DNA of 64,000 bases from Microvirga aerilata (GTDB lineage Bacteria > Pseudomonadota > Alphaproteobacteria > Rhizobiales > Beijerinckiaceae), in contig NZ_JAEQMY010000009.1 of assembly GCF_016743775.1 (NCBI RefSeq), positions 1-64,000 of the forward strand, given 5' to 3'. Of this stretch, positions 42,407 through 51,521 are shown piece after piece (the stretch's first letter is position 1; every line of letters begins with the position of its first letter). A model generated the notes under the pieces. That model saw nothing but the letters and a program-made list of their open reading frames with translations. It was not told the origin of the DNA and searched no databases. A program made the position numbers and the translations under genes.

Positions 42407-45085
42407 TTACGCCTGGCTTGTAGCTTTGCTGCCCAGGGCTGCTTGGGCTGCGGCCAGGCGGGCGATCGGCACCCGGTAGGGCGAGCACGACACGTAGTCG
42501 AGCCCGGCCGCCTGGCAGAAGTGGATCGAGGCCGGATCGCCCCCGTGCTCGCCGCAGATCCCGAGCTTGATGGTGGGCCTCGTCGTCTTGCCGCGCTCGA
42601 CCGCAATCCTCACAAGCTCACCCACGCCCTCCTGGTCGATGGTCACGAACGGATCGGCCGGCAGCAGTCCTTTCTGCGTATACGGGCCCAGGAACGAGGC
42701 CGCGTCATCGCGCGAGATCCCCAGCGTGGTCTGCGTCAGATCGTTGGTGCCAAACGAGAAGAACTCCGCCGCCTCCGCGATCTCGCCCGCCCGCAGCGCC
42801 GCCCGCGGCAGCTCGATCATCGTGCCCACCTGATACGCGATGGTCACCCCGCTTTCCGCCTGCACGGCCTCGGCCATGGCCACGATGCGCTCCTTGACCA
42901 GGTCGAGCTCCGCCTTGGTCATCACCAGCGGCACCATGATCTCGGGAACAACAGGCTGGCCCGTGCTGCGGCCGGCCTCCACCGCCGCCTCGAAGATGGC
43001 CCGCGCCTGCATCTCGGCAATCTCCGGGTAGGCCACCGCCAGGCGGCAGCCGCGAAAGCCCAGCATCGGGTTGAACTCGTGCAGCTCGAGCGCGCGGCGC
43101 TTGAGCTTCTCGACCGGGGCGTTCATGGCCTTGGCCACCTCCTGCATCTCTTCTTCCGAGTGCGGCAGGAACTCGTGCAGGGGCGGATCGAGCAGGCGGA
43201 TCGTCACCGGCAGCCCGCTCATGATGGTGAACAGCTCGGCAAAGTCCTTGCGCTGCATCGGCAGCAGCTTGGCCAAGGCCGCCCTGCGGCCCGCCTCGTC
43301 GTCGGACAGGATCATCTCGCGCACCGCCACGATGCGGTCGCCCTCAAAGAACATGTGCTCCGTGCGGCACAGGCCGATGCCCTCCGCCCCGAACGAGCGG
43401 GCGGTCTTGGCGTCGAGCGGCGTTTCCGCATTGGCGCGCACCTTCATGTGCCGCACCGCGTCGGCCCAGCCCATCAGGGTGGCGAACTCGCCCGACAGCT
43501 CCGGCTCCAGCATCTTCACCTGGCCCAGCAGCACCTGGCCGTTGGAGCCGTCGATGGTGAGGATCTCGCCCTTCCGCAGCACCTGGCCGGCCACCGTGAG
43601 AGTCTGGGCGGCATAGTCCACCCGGATCTGGCCTGCACCCGACACGCAGGGCTTGCCCATGCCGCGGGCCACCACCGCCGCGTGCGAGGTCATGCCGCCG
43701 CGGGTGGTCAGAATGCCTTCCGCCGCATGCATGCCGTGGATGTCCTCCGGCGAGGTCTCGATGCGCACCAGGATCGCCTTCTGGCCCGCCTTCTTGGCCG
43801 CCTCCGCGTCGTCCGAGTTGAACACGATCGCGCCCGAGGCCGCGCCCGGCGAGGCCGGCAGGCCCGTGGCCAGGATCCGGCGCTCGGCCTTGGGGTCGAT
43901 GGTGGGGTGCAGCAGCTGGTCGAGGGCGGCGGGATCGACGCGGGTGACGGCCTCTTCTTCCGTGATCAGCCCCTCGGAGGCGAGCTCCACGGCGATGCGC
44001 AGCGCCGCTTTGGCCGTGCGCTTGCCGTTGCGGGTCTGCAGCATCCAGAGCTTGCCGGTCTCCACCGTGAACTCCATGTCCTGCATGTCCCGGTAGTGCT
44101 TCTCCAGGATGCCGTAGATGCGCACCAGCTCGTTGTAGGCGTCGGGCATGGCCCGTTCCATGGAGGGCTTGTCGGAGCCCGAGGCAAGGCGCGCCTTCTC
44201 GGTGATGTCCTGCGGGGTGCGGATGCCCGCCACCACGTCTTCCCCTTGCGCGTTGATCAGGAACTCGCCGTAGAGCTCGCTCTCGCCGGTGGAGGGGTTG
44301 CGGGTAAAGGCCACGCCGGTGGCCGAGGTCTCGCCCATGTTGCCGAACACCATGGCCTGCACGTTCACGGCCGTGCCCCAGCTGGCCGGAATGGCGTGCA
44401 GCTCGCGGTACTTGATGGCGCGGTTGTTCATCCAGGAGCCGAACACGGCCCCGATGGCGCCCCAAAGCTGCTCCTGCGGCTCCTGCGGGAAGGGCCGGCC
44501 GAGCTCCTTCTCGACCAGCGCCTTGTAGCGTGGGAGAATGGCCTTCCAGTCGGCGGCGGTCATGTCGGTGTCGAGGGAGTAGCCGCGGCGGTCCTTGTAC
44601 TCGTCGAGGATCTCCTCGAAGTGGTGGTGCTCGAGGCCCAGCACCACGTTGGAGTACATGGTGATGAAGCGGCGGTACGAGTCGTAGGCGAAGCGCTCGT
44701 CGCCGGCGCCCTGGGCGAGCGCCTCGACGGTGACGTCGTTGAGCCCGAGGTTGAGCACGGTGTCCATCATACCGGGCATGGAGGCGCGGGCGCCGGAGCG
44801 GACGGACACGAGGAGCGGGTTTGCGGCGTCGCCGAAGGTGCGGCCGGTGAGGCGGCCGACGTAAGAGAGGGCGCTCTCGACCTGGGCCTTGAGCTCGTCC
44901 GGATAAGTGCTGCCGTGGTCGTAGTAGTAGGTGCAGACTTCCGTCGTGATGGTGAAGCCCGGGGGCACGGGCAGGCCCAGGTTGGACATCTCGGCGAGGT
45001 TCGCCCCCTTGCCGCCCAGCAGGTTCTTCATCCCCGCCTGGCCCTCGGCCCGTCCATCCCCGAAGGTGTAGACCCACTGCGTCAT
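42407..45085 (-). CDS. ppdK: pyruvate, phosphate dikinase
   Basis: An 892-residue PPDK that interconverts pyruvate + ATP + Pi and phosphoenolpyruvate + AMP + PPi. Domains in order: ATP-grasp (GGKGANLAEMSNLGLPVPPG, VSVRSGARASMPGMMDT), the swivelling phosphohistidine domain (GGMTSHAAVVARGMGKPCVSG, split at residues 449-469 region, catalytic His in TSHAA) and the PEP/pyruvate TIM barrel (GLCRTEHMFF, the C-terminal CGEHGGDPASI). Start at 45085 (MTQWVYTFGDG) follows the usual N-terminus. Terminator of the upstream gene lies at 45274. Confidence 0.96.
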   Translation of the reverse strand: MTQWVYTFGDGRAEGQAGMKNLLGGKGANLAEMSNLGLPVPPGFTITTEVCTYYYDHGSTYPDELKAQVESALSYVGRLTGRTFGDAANPLLVSVRSGARASMPGMMDTVLNLGLNDVTVEALAQGAGDERFAYDSYRRFITMYSNVVLGLEHHHFEEILDEYKDRRGYSLDTDMTAADWKAILPRYKALVEKELGRPFPQEPQEQLWGAIGAVFGSWMNNRAIKYRELHAIPASWGTAVNVQAMVFGNMGETSATGVAFTRNPSTGESELYGEFLINAQGEDVVAGIRTPQDITEKARLASGSDKPSMERAMPDAYNELVRIYGILEKHYRDMQDMEFTVETGKLWMLQTRNGKRTAKAALRIAVELASEGLITEEEAVTRVDPAALDQLLHPTIDPKAERRILATGLPASPGAASGAIVFNSDDAEAAKKAGQKAILVRIETSPEDIHGMHAAEGILTTRGGMTSHAAVVARGMGKPCVSGAGQIRVDYAAQTLTVAGQVLRKGEILTIDGSNGQVLLGQVKMLEPELSGEFATLMGWADAVRHMKVRANAETPLDAKTARSFGAEGIGLCRTEHMFFEGDRIVAVREMILSDDEAGRRAALAKLLPMQRKDFAELFTIMSGLPVTIRLLDPPLHEFLPHSEEEMQEVAKAMNAPVEKLKRRALELHEFNPMLGFRGCRLAVAYPEIAEMQARAIFEAAVEAGRSTGQPVVPEIMVPLVMTKAELDLVKERIVAMAEAVQAESGVTIAYQVGTMIELPRAALRAGEIAEAAEFFSFGTNDLTQTTLGISRDDAASFLGPYTQKGLLPADPFVTIDQEGVGELVRIAVERGKTTRPTIKLGICGEHGGDPASIHFCQAAGLDYVSCSPYRVPIARLAAAQAALGSKATSQA

Positions 45086-45222
45086 CACTCGACCCCTTGG
45101 CTCAAAAACGCCCTGCTGCAGCGCAGGTGTTGGCTTGAAACATGTGGAGCCCAAACGCAAGCTGAACAGCCGAGGTTCCGGGTTTTTCTGGCGGAGTAGC
45201 CTTTTGGGTCAGGGGAGGAGCC

Positions 45223-45240
45223 CGCGAGCGGCCGCTCGCG
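45223..45240. repeat. 18-bp perfect palindrome upstream of ppdK
   Basis: CGCGAGCGGCCGCTCGCG is a perfect 18-bp palindrome about 140 bp upstream of the ppdK start. It may be an operator for ppdK; it is too short of a T-run to be a terminator. Confidence 0.5.
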
Positions 45241-45273
45241 AGCATGTCCACGAAGTACCTCATGGCCAAGAAA

Positions 45274-45296
45274 AAGGCGGCCCCAAAAGCCGCCTT
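45274..45296 (-). terminator. rho-independent terminator of the L,D-transpeptidase gene
   Basis: On the minus strand AAGGCGGC and GCCGCCTT form perfect 8-bp arms with a 7-base loop, followed directly by a run of T (TTTTTC), 3 bp after the stop codon of the L,D-transpeptidase gene. This separates that gene from ppdK. Confidence 0.85.
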
Positions 45297-45299
45297 GCT

Positions 45300-45941
45300 T
45301 CAGACCCGGTAGCGCCCGTTGCGCTTCACGTAGACCGTGGTGCCCACGGGAACGCGCTCGTACAGGTCGGCCACGTCCTCGTTGAGCATGCGGACGCAGC
45401 CGGAGGAGACCTGCTCGCCGATGCTCCAGGGCTCGTTGGTGCCGTGGATGCGGAACAGGGTGTCCCTGCCGTTCTGGTGCAGGTAGAGGGCGCGGGCGCC
45501 GAGCGGGTTGTCGAGGCCGGCCTCCATGTGGCGCGGGAGATCCGGCTTGATGCCGATCATGGTCTTGGTGGGCGACCAGGCAGGCCAAACGCCCTTGCGG
45601 CCGACGGAGGCGACGCCCCGCCAGGAGAAGCCCTGCTTTCCGACGCCGACGCCGTAACGGATCGCCTTGCCCTCGGGCTGGACGAGATAGAGCATGCGCT
45701 CGTCGATATCGACCACGATGGAGCCCGGCTTCTCCGAGCCCTTGTACTCCACCGTCTGGCGGGCGTACTTCGCGTCCATCCTGCGCCGGTCGACCAGCGG
45801 GATGTTGTGCGGCTGGTCCGGGATCGAGCCCACATACCAAGCGGCATCATCGTTCGCCGAGGCTACCGGCTGTTGGGCGGTCTGGCATGCAGCCAGGGGC
45901 GCGCTCAGGAGAGCGGCGATCAGGAGGCGTCGAATCATCAT
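45300..45941 (-). CDS. L,D-transpeptidase lipoprotein (YkuD domain)
   Basis: A 213-residue predicted lipoprotein: signal MMIRRLLIAALLSAPLAAC with lipobox LAAC (Cys19). The YkuD domain (about 70-210) ends with HGTNEPWSIGEQ and SSGCVRMLNEDV, containing the catalytic His and Cys of L,D-transpeptidases, which make 3-3 crosslinks in peptidoglycan or attach outer-membrane proteins to it. The start at 45941 is chosen from the signal peptide. Downstream of glyS on the same strand, with its own terminator. Confidence 0.9.
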   Translation of the reverse strand: MMIRRLLIAALLSAPLAACQTAQQPVASANDDAAWYVGSIPDQPHNIPLVDRRRMDAKYARQTVEYKGSEKPGSIVVDIDERMLYLVQPEGKAIRYGVGVGKQGFSWRGVASVGRKGVWPAWSPTKTMIGIKPDLPRHMEAGLDNPLGARALYLHQNGRDTLFRIHGTNEPWSIGEQVSSGCVRMLNEDVADLYERVPVGTTVYVKRNGRYRV

Positions 45942-46036
45942 CGGTCTTCTGAATTGAATCGGTTGCCGCCTACCTAGGGCCTGGGGGCCGCCTTGGCTGT
46001 GCCCCTTGAGCCACACCTTAACCTGAATTAACCCGG

Positions 46037-48301
46037 TCAGCCCTCAATCCGGGAGAAGTCGGCCACCGTGCGGGTCGCCTCGCGGATGCTGTTCAGGAGT
46101 CGGAGGCGGTTGGCCCGAAGGCCTGCGTCGTCGGCATTGACGGTCACCTTGTCGAAGAACGCGTCCACGGGCTGGCGCAGGCGGGACAGGGCCCGCATGG
46201 CGCCTTCGAAATCCTCCGCCTCGACGGCAGCGGCGGCCTCGCGCTTGGCGCCGTCGAGCACCACGGCGAGCGCCTTTTCCTCGATCTGGCCCTGGTCGTT
46301 AACGATCTGGAGATCGGGCGCCTCGCTGTAGACCCGCCCGTCCTTCTTCTCCTCGATGCGCAGGATGTTGGCCGCACGACGATAGCCGGCGAGCAGGTTC
46401 CTGCCATCCTCGGTGTCGAGGAAGCGACCCAGCGCCTCCACGCGGCGGACGATCATGAGCAGGTCGTCCTGGCTTTCGAGCGCGAACACGGCGTCGATGA
46501 GATCGTGACGCGCGCCTTGATCGCGGAGATAGACTTTCAGGCGATCGGCGAAGAAGGAGAGGAGATCATTTCCAAGTTCCTTGTCGCCAAAGAACTCTCT
46601 CGCATCTTCAAGCTCGATGGCCTTTGTGCCGCCGGCGAACTTCGTAGCGACCTCGTCCAATTGATCGCTGCGCATTTTCTGCGCAATATTCTCGATATCT
46701 TGCAGCTCACTAGACCGTGCACGTAGATAACTGACGAATTGATGCATCGCACTTGCGTAGATGAGCGGTTCAGAAATTGGAAGGCGTAGCTGGTTGTCCA
46801 AAACTAGCCGGACCACACCCAACGCCGCACGGCGGAGCGCGTAAGGATCCTTCGATCCCGTGGGCTTCTCGTCGATGGCCCAGAAGCCCACGAGGGTGTC
46901 GATCTTGTCGGCGAGCGCCACGGCCACCGAGACCGGATCGGTCGGCACGCGGTCGGAGGGGCCGAGGGGCTTGTAGTGCTCCTCGATGGCGGCGGCGACG
47001 GACGCGTGCTCGCCCTGCAGCGTCGCGTAGTAGCGGCCCATGAGGCCCTGCAGCTCCGGGAACTCGCCCACCATCTCGGTGACGAGATCGGCCTTGGCGA
47101 GACGGGCCGCGCGCTGCGCGAGTTCAGGGTCGGCGCCGACGATGGGAGCGAGTTCCTTGGCCAGCGCCGCGATGCGCTCCACGCGCTGATATTGGGTGCC
47201 GAGCTTCTCGTGGAACACGATGCTTTTGAGCTTCTCCAGCCGGTCTTCCAGCTTCACCCTCTGGTCCGTCTCCCAAAAGAACTTGGCGTCGGAGAGGCGC
47301 GCGCGCACCACGCGCTCGTTGCCGGCCACAATGGTCTTGCCGCCATCGGTGGCGATGAGGTTCGAGGTGAGCAGAAACCGGTTGGCGAGCTTGCCGGTCG
47401 CGGGATCGCGCAGCACGAAGCATTTCTGGTTGGCGCGGATGGTGGTGCGGATCACCTCCGGGGGGATGTCCAGGAAGGCTTCGTCGAAGGAGCCCATGAG
47501 CACCACGGGCCATTCCACGAGACCGGCCACCTCTTCGAGCAGGCCTTCGTCCTCGACGAGCTCGAGCCCTTGGGCGAACGCCAGATCCTTCGCGTCGTGC
47601 AGGATCATGTCCTTGCGGCGGTCCGCGTCGAGCACGACCTTGGCGCGCTCGAGCGCCGGGGCATAATCGTCGAACCGCTTCACGCGGATCTCGCCCGGCG
47701 CGAGGAAGCGGTGGCCCTTCGTGACGTCACCGGACGCGATGCCGTCCACGTCGAAGCGCACCACCTCCGGGTCCTCGGTCTCGGGGCCGAAGGTGCAGAC
47801 GATGGAGTGCAGGGGGCGCACCCAGCGAAGGCTGCCCGGCTCCTTGGAGGCCGCGCCCCAGCGCATGGATTTCGGCCAGGGGAAGTTTTTCACGATGCCG
47901 GGCAGGATCTCCGCCAGCACATCCTGCGTGGCGCGGCCGGGCTTCTCGATGACGGCGACGTAGAACTCGCCCTTCTTCGGATCGCTCTCGATCCTGGCCT
48001 GGTCGATGGAGGCGAGGCCAGCCCCCTTCAGGAAGCCCTGGATCGCCCCGTCCGGGGAGCCGACGCGCGGGCCCTTGCGCTCCTCGCGCACGTCCTGCCC
48101 CTTCACCGGCAGGCCTGCGATGGTGAGCGCGAGCCGCCGCGGGGTGGCGAAGCCTTGCGCGCCCTCGTAGAGGAAGCCGCGCTCCACGAGCGCATCGGTC
48201 ACAAGCTTCTTCAGATCCTCCGCCGCGCGGCGCTGCATGCGGGCTGGGATTTCTTCGGAAAAGATTTCAAGGAGAAGATCGGGCATGGCGGGGGCGTCCA
48301 T
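46037..48301 (-). CDS. glyS: glycyl-tRNA synthetase beta subunit
   Basis: A 754-residue GlyS, partner of GlyQ in the tetrameric bacterial glycyl-tRNA synthetase. Seen: [20 protein letters not shown], the HD-like region, [20 protein letters not shown] and [15 protein letters not shown]-type end ([19 protein letters not shown]). The ATG at 48301 overlaps the TGA of the upstream DUF559 gene (TGATG) and its ribosome site AAGGGGAGG lies inside a hairpin repeat. The stretch 46561-46800 (about residues 500-580) is only about 50% GC and poorly like other GlyS. Confidence 0.94.
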   Translation of the reverse strand: MDAPAMPDLLLEIFSEEIPARMQRRAAEDLKKLVTDALVERGFLYEGAQGFATPRRLALTIAGLPVKGQDVREERKGPRVGSPDGAIQGFLKGAGLASIDQARIESDPKKGEFYVAVIEKPGRATQDVLAEILPGIVKNFPWPKSMRWGAASKEPGSLRWVRPLHSIVCTFGPETEDPEVVRFDVDGIASGDVTKGHRFLAPGEIRVKRFDDYAPALERAKVVLDADRRKDMILHDAKDLAFAQGLELVEDEGLLEEVAGLVEWPVVLMGSFDEAFLDIPPEVIRTTIRANQKCFVLRDPATGKLANRFLLTSNLIATDGGKTIVAGNERVVRARLSDAKFFWETDQRVKLEDRLEKLKSIVFHEKLGTQYQRVERIAALAKELAPIVGADPELAQRAARLAKADLVTEMVGEFPELQGLMGRYYATLQGEHASVAAAIEEHYKPLGPSDRVPTDPVSVAVALADKIDTLVGFWAIDEKPTGSKDPYALRRAALGVVRLVLDNQLRLPISEPLIYASAMHQFVSYLRARSSELQDIENIAQKMRSDQLDEVATKFAGGTKAIELEDAREFFGDKELGNDLLSFFADRLKVYLRDQGARHDLIDAVFALESQDDLLMIVRRVEALGRFLDTEDGRNLLAGYRRAANILRIEEKKDGRVYSEAPDLQIVNDQGQIEEKALAVVLDGAKREAAAAVEAEDFEGAMRALSRLRQPVDAFFDKVTVNADDAGLRANRLRLLNSIREATRTVADFSRIEG

Positions 48302-48729
48302 CACCCTCCCCTTGAGGGGGAGGGTCGGCCGTCAGGCCGGGGTGGGGTGGGAAGCGCGGCGGCTTCTGATTGAGGCGAGCCATACAGGCCCGCGTAAATG
48401 GTGTCGAGAACGCCGTTCATGTTCTCGGGGAGTTCGGTGTTCCAAAAGCGGACGACGCGGTAGCCTTCCTTTTGAAGCCAGCGGGTCCGGGCTTCGTCTT
48501 TGGCCGCGACATCATCCTGCGAATGATGGCCGCCGTCGGGTTCGATGAGGAGGCAGGCCTTCAGGCAGGCGAAGTCCGCTACATAAGGGCCGGTGGGAAC
48601 CTGGCGGCGGAAGTGGCTGCCATAGACGGGAATGCGCTTCAGGGCGCGCCAGAGGGCCTTTTCCGCATCAATTGCATTCCGACGCAGTACGCGAGATCGG
48701 GAGGTGCCGATTTTGCGGGTTGAAGGCAT
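48301..48729 (-). CDS. DUF559 (Vsr-like endonuclease fold) protein
   Basis: A 142-residue DUF559 protein. The core is that of a small restriction-endonuclease-like fold: [20 protein letters not shown] with the Asp of the VADFAC strand, then [10 protein letters not shown] with Glu/Asp, and the end strand [11 protein letters not shown]. No catalysis has been shown for most members. The last about 20 residues ([16 protein letters not shown]) are encoded by the palindromic repeat at 48304-48345. It sits between glyQ and glyS and its TGA overlaps the glyS ATG. Confidence 0.82.
   Translation of the reverse strand: MPSTRKIGTSRSRVLRRNAIDAEKALWRALKRIPVYGSHFRRQVPTGPYVADFACLKACLLIEPDGGHHSQDDVAAKDEARTRWLQKEGYRVVRFWNTELPENMNGVLDTIYAGLYGSPQSEAAALPTPPRPDGRPSPSRGG
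48304..48324. repeat. palindromic repeat at the DUF559/glyS junction
   Basis: CCCTCCCC, loop TTGAG, GGGGAGGG: perfect 8-bp arms. It encodes the last residues of the DUF559 protein, supplies the purine-rich ribosome-binding stretch of glyS on the minus strand, and is a variant of the core found at 48778-48796 and 9155-9173. Confidence 0.75.
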
Positions 48730-48777
48730 CTCAGTTCGTCTCGCTGTCCATTCTCTCGCAGGCGCCGCCCTGGCCCT

Positions 48778-48796
48778 CCTCCCCCTTGTGGGGAGG
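48778..48796. repeat. palindromic repeat between DUF559 gene and glyQ
   Basis: CCTCCCC, loop CTTGT, GGGGAGG: perfect 7-bp arms, identical in core and loop to 9155-9173. Together with 48304-48324 it brackets the DUF559 gene. Confidence 0.75.
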
Positions 48797-48820
48797 GGTA
48801 CGAGTGCGGCCTGCTCTTTT

Positions 48821-49762
48821 TCAAGCCGCCACGCCCCCGCCCTCGGTCTTCAGCCATGCGGCACCGCAGGCCTTGGCCAGTTCGCGAACGCGCAGGATGT
48901 AGCTCTGGCGCTCGGTGACGGAGATCACGCCGCGGGCGTCGAGCAGGTTGAACATGTGGCTGGCCTTGATGCACTGGTCGTAGGCCGGCAGCGCCATGAG
49001 GTGGCGCTGGTCGTTGGCGCCGTCCTTGGGCTCGCCGTCGGCCAGGTACTTGCGGCAGGCGGCCTCGGCGTCGCGGAAGTGCCGGAACAGCATCTCCGTA
49101 TCGGCATACTCGAAGTTGTGGCGCGAATATTCCTGCTCGGCCTGCTGGAAGACCTGGGCGTAGGTGACCTTCCGGTCGCCGTCGAGCCCGTTGAAGTTGA
49201 GGTCGTAGATCGACTCCACGCCCTGCAGATACATGGCGAGGCGCTCGAGGCCGTAGGTGAGTTCGCCGGCGACGGGCGAGCACTCGAAGCCTGCCACCTG
49301 CTGAAAGTAGGTGAACTGGGACACTTCCATGCCGTCGCACCAGCACTCCCAGCCGAGCCCCCAGGCGCCCAGCGTCGGGCTCTCCCAGTCGTCCTCGACG
49401 AAGCGGATGTCGTGCAGGGCGGTGTCAATCCCGATGGCCTTGAGCGAGCCGAGATACAGCTCCTGCAGGTTCGGCGGGTTCGGCTTCAGGATGACCTGGA
49501 ACTGGTAGTAGTGCTGGAGCCGGTTCGGGTTCTCGCCGTAGCGTCCGTCCTTGGGGCGGCGGGAGGGCTGCACATAGGCCGCGCGCCAGGGCTTGGGACC
49601 CAAAGCCCGCAGGGTCGTGGCCGGATGGAAGGTGCCTGCGCCCATCTCCATGTCGTAGGGCTGGAGGATGACGCAGCCCTGTTCGGCCCAATAGCGCTGG
49701 AGCGTGAGGATCAGGCCCTGGAAAGAGCGCGCAGGGTTCATGTGCGCGGGTTCGCTCGTCAT
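48821..49762 (-). CDS. glyQ: glycyl-tRNA synthetase alpha subunit
   Basis: A 313-residue GlyQ with the class II catalytic core: [71 protein letters not shown] and [12 protein letters not shown]. It forms glycyl-adenylate and charges tRNA-Gly together with GlyS. Start is uncertain: ATG at 49762 or 49741, or TTG at 49783; none has a strong ribosome site. glyS lies downstream on the same strand with the DUF559 gene in between. Confidence 0.95.
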   Translation of the reverse strand: MTSEPAHMNPARSFQGLILTLQRYWAEQGCVILQPYDMEMGAGTFHPATTLRALGPKPWRAAYVQPSRRPKDGRYGENPNRLQHYYQFQVILKPNPPNLQELYLGSLKAIGIDTALHDIRFVEDDWESPTLGAWGLGWECWCDGMEVSQFTYFQQVAGFECSPVAGELTYGLERLAMYLQGVESIYDLNFNGLDGDRKVTYAQVFQQAEQEYSRHNFEYADTEMLFRHFRDAEAACRKYLADGEPKDGANDQRHLMALPAYDQCIKASHMFNLLDARGVISVTERQSYILRVRELAKACGAAWLKTEGGGVAA

Positions 49763-49834
49763 ATCGGCGTCCGGTTTGTCCAAAGAATTGAGGCGAACCC
49801 TTGGGATGACGGACGCCTCAAGTCAAGCGTCGGG

Positions 49835-49939
49835 GTGCATCCCGGTCGTTCCCGGAAGGACCTGCAGCCGAGGAAGGGAAGCCATGGCGCTGAGGGTGTG
49901 AGCGGATCCCCTTCCCTCACTTCGTTCGCCGGGGATCAC
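49835..49939. repeat. intergenic inverted-repeat element, copy 1 of 2
   Basis: TGCATCCCGGTCGTTCCCGG at the left and CTTCGTTCGCCGGGGATCAC at the right are imperfect inverted arms. A second element with similar arms follows at 49959-50052. Confidence 0.5.
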
Positions 49940-49958
49940 AGCAGTGCACCCCCTCGGT

Positions 49959-50052
49959 GTCATTCCCGGCCGGAGCGCAGCGGAGGGGAAGGGAAACCAT
50001 ACAGGCACCCAACCTATGGCCCCCTTCCTGCACTTCGTGCGCCGGGGATGAC
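49959..50052. repeat. intergenic inverted-repeat element, copy 2 of 2
   Basis: The left arm (GTCATTCCCGGCCGGAGCG, then GGGGAAGGGAAACCATA) and right arm (CTATGGCCCCCTTCC, then GTGCGCCGGGGATGAC) pair imperfectly. Tandem with the element at 49835-49939 and related to those at 27640-27742 and 58324-58425. Confidence 0.55.
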
Positions 50053-50062
50053 ACGGCGGGTG

Positions 50063-50983
50063 TCAGAGCCCAAGCCTCGCCCAGGCCGCCCGCTCCTCGA
50101 GCGCGCCCACGATCTCGCCGGGATCGATCAGGCTGCTTTGGCTTAAGGATCGGCGGCCGAGCAGGCGGCCCAGGAGCGGCGGGCGGGCCGGCTCGATCAT
50201 GCGGAACTTCACGTCCTCCCCGAAGCGCTGGCGCAGGGTGGAGCGGATGTCGCCCAGACCGTCGACGAGGCCCAGATCCAGCGCCTCGGCCCCGGCCCAG
50301 AAGGCGCCGGTAAAGAGGTCCTCATAGGAATCGTTGAGCTTTTCGCCCCGGCGCTCCCGGACGAGATCGACGAAGACATCGTGGATCCGCCGCTGCAGGC
50401 CTTTGAGGCGCACCACATCCTCCGGGTCTTCGGGCCGGAACGGATCGAGCATCGCCTTGTTCTTGCCGGCCGTATGCACCCGCCGCTCGATGCCGAAGCG
50501 CTCGATGAACTCGTGGAAGCCGAAGCTGGCGGACACGACCCCGATGGAGCCGACGATAGAGGCCGGATCGGCGAAGATCTCGTCCGCCGCGCAGGCGATC
50601 ATGTAGCCGCCGGAGGCCGCCGCATCCTCCACGAAGGCGATCACCGGAAGCTTCTTCTCCTCCGAGAGGCTGCGGATGCGCCGGAAGATCAGGTGCGACT
50701 GCGCCGCCGAGCCGCCGGGCGAATTGATCACGATCGCCACGGCCTTGGCGCCGGGCACCGAGAAGGCGCGCTCCAGCAAGGGGGCCACGGTCGACATGGC
50801 AAGCCCCGAACGCAGAGGCGTCACGGCCCCTATGGCGCCGGACAGCCGCACCACGGAAACAACCGGATGCCGGTAGGTTCGGTATCGGCTCGGGAGAAGG
50901 AATTGCAGGCGCGCGGGAAGCATGGAGGAGAAGGATGTGGTGGAGGAAGATGTCTGGGAGGATGTCTTGGCCATAACCTTCAT
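50063..50983 (-). CDS. S49-family serine peptidase (SppA/SohB-like)
   Basis: A 306-residue S49 peptidase. The nucleophile Ser is in INSPGGSAAQSH (about residue 93) and the conserved ASGGYMIACAADEI helix and GSIGVVSASFGFHEF follow. Members degrade signal peptides or membrane-protein fragments with a Ser-Lys dyad. There is no clear N-terminal signal peptide, so it may be cytoplasmic-face associated. Start ATG 50983 or 50974. Ends near a pair of intergenic repeats. Confidence 0.88.
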   Translation of the reverse strand: MKVMAKTSSQTSSSTTSFSSMLPARLQFLLPSRYRTYRHPVVSVVRLSGAIGAVTPLRSGLAMSTVAPLLERAFSVPGAKAVAIVINSPGGSAAQSHLIFRRIRSLSEEKKLPVIAFVEDAAASGGYMIACAADEIFADPASIVGSIGVVSASFGFHEFIERFGIERRVHTAGKNKAMLDPFRPEDPEDVVRLKGLQRRIHDVFVDLVRERRGEKLNDSYEDLFTGAFWAGAEALDLGLVDGLGDIRSTLRQRFGEDVKFRMIEPARPPLLGRLLGRRSLSQSSLIDPGEIVGALEERAAWARLGL

Positions 50984-51138
50984 GTAGGGCGGGAGGCACG
51001 GCTTCCCAAGATGAACGCTTCGTTAGGGGAATTGTCGGTTCGCGTTCAGTTAGGATCCTTTACATCTTCATCATGAACAACAGCCCTGCCGTGACACCAC
51101 CTCGAACGGGTGCCTGGCGGAGTTGAGGAGAGAATGAC

Positions 51139-51492
51139 ATGCGTAAGCTGATTTTTGGCCTTCTTGGATTTGCAGCCCTTGGCTTTGGTGCCCTTTCGGC
51201 TCAACCGGCCGAGGCCCAACCCTATTATCGGGGCTACGGTTACGGGGCTCCCGTCGTCGAGTACCGCTATGCCCGCCCCCGCCCTCGCCCGGTCGTGCGG
51301 GTCGAGTACCGCAGCCCGCGCCGGGCCTACCGCGCCTACCCGGCTTACCCGGCCTATCGGCCAGCCTACCGCCCGGTTCGGATGGTCCAGCGCTGCTTCG
51401 TGCAGCCGCGGCGGGTGTGGAACGGCTACCGGTGGGTTCGCCGCCCGGTGGAGGTCTGCCGCACGGTCCGCCGGCCGGGCTATCGGTTCTGA
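51139..51492 (+). CDS. secreted Tyr/Arg/Pro-rich protein
   Basis: A 117-residue exported protein: signal peptide MRKLIFGLLGFAALGFGALS to AEAQ, then a mature part almost entirely of Tyr, Arg, Pro and Ala in short repeats (RAYRAYPAYPAY), with a two-cysteine end (QRCFVQPRR, VEVCRTVRR) that may form a disulfide. I know similar basic periplasmic proteins in Rhizobiales but no function. ATG 51139 follows a GGAG-like stretch (GAGGAGAG). It ends at a strong bidirectional terminator. Confidence 0.75.
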   Translation: MRKLIFGLLGFAALGFGALSAQPAEAQPYYRGYGYGAPVVEYRYARPRPRPVVRVEYRSPRRAYRAYPAYPAYRPAYRPVRMVQRCFVQPRRVWNGYRWVRRPVEVCRTVRRPGYRF

Positions 51493-51496
51493 ACGA

Positions 51497-51520
51497 AAAG
51501 GGCGCCACACGGCGCCCTTT
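51497..51520. terminator. bidirectional rho-independent terminator
   Basis: AAAGGGCGCC and GGCGCCCTTT form perfect 10-bp arms around ACAC, with A-run on the left and T-run on the right. It lies exactly between two convergent genes (ends 51492 and 51522) and can serve both. Confidence 0.9.
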
Positions 51521-51521
51521 T

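Noticed and set aside
42443-45199. A 918-codon open frame on the + strand opposite ppdK
   Set aside because: It mirrors the whole ppdK gene; long antisense frames are expected where GC-rich codons dominate. The translation is His/Arg/Gly-rich and shows no family motif, whereas ppdK has all its motifs.
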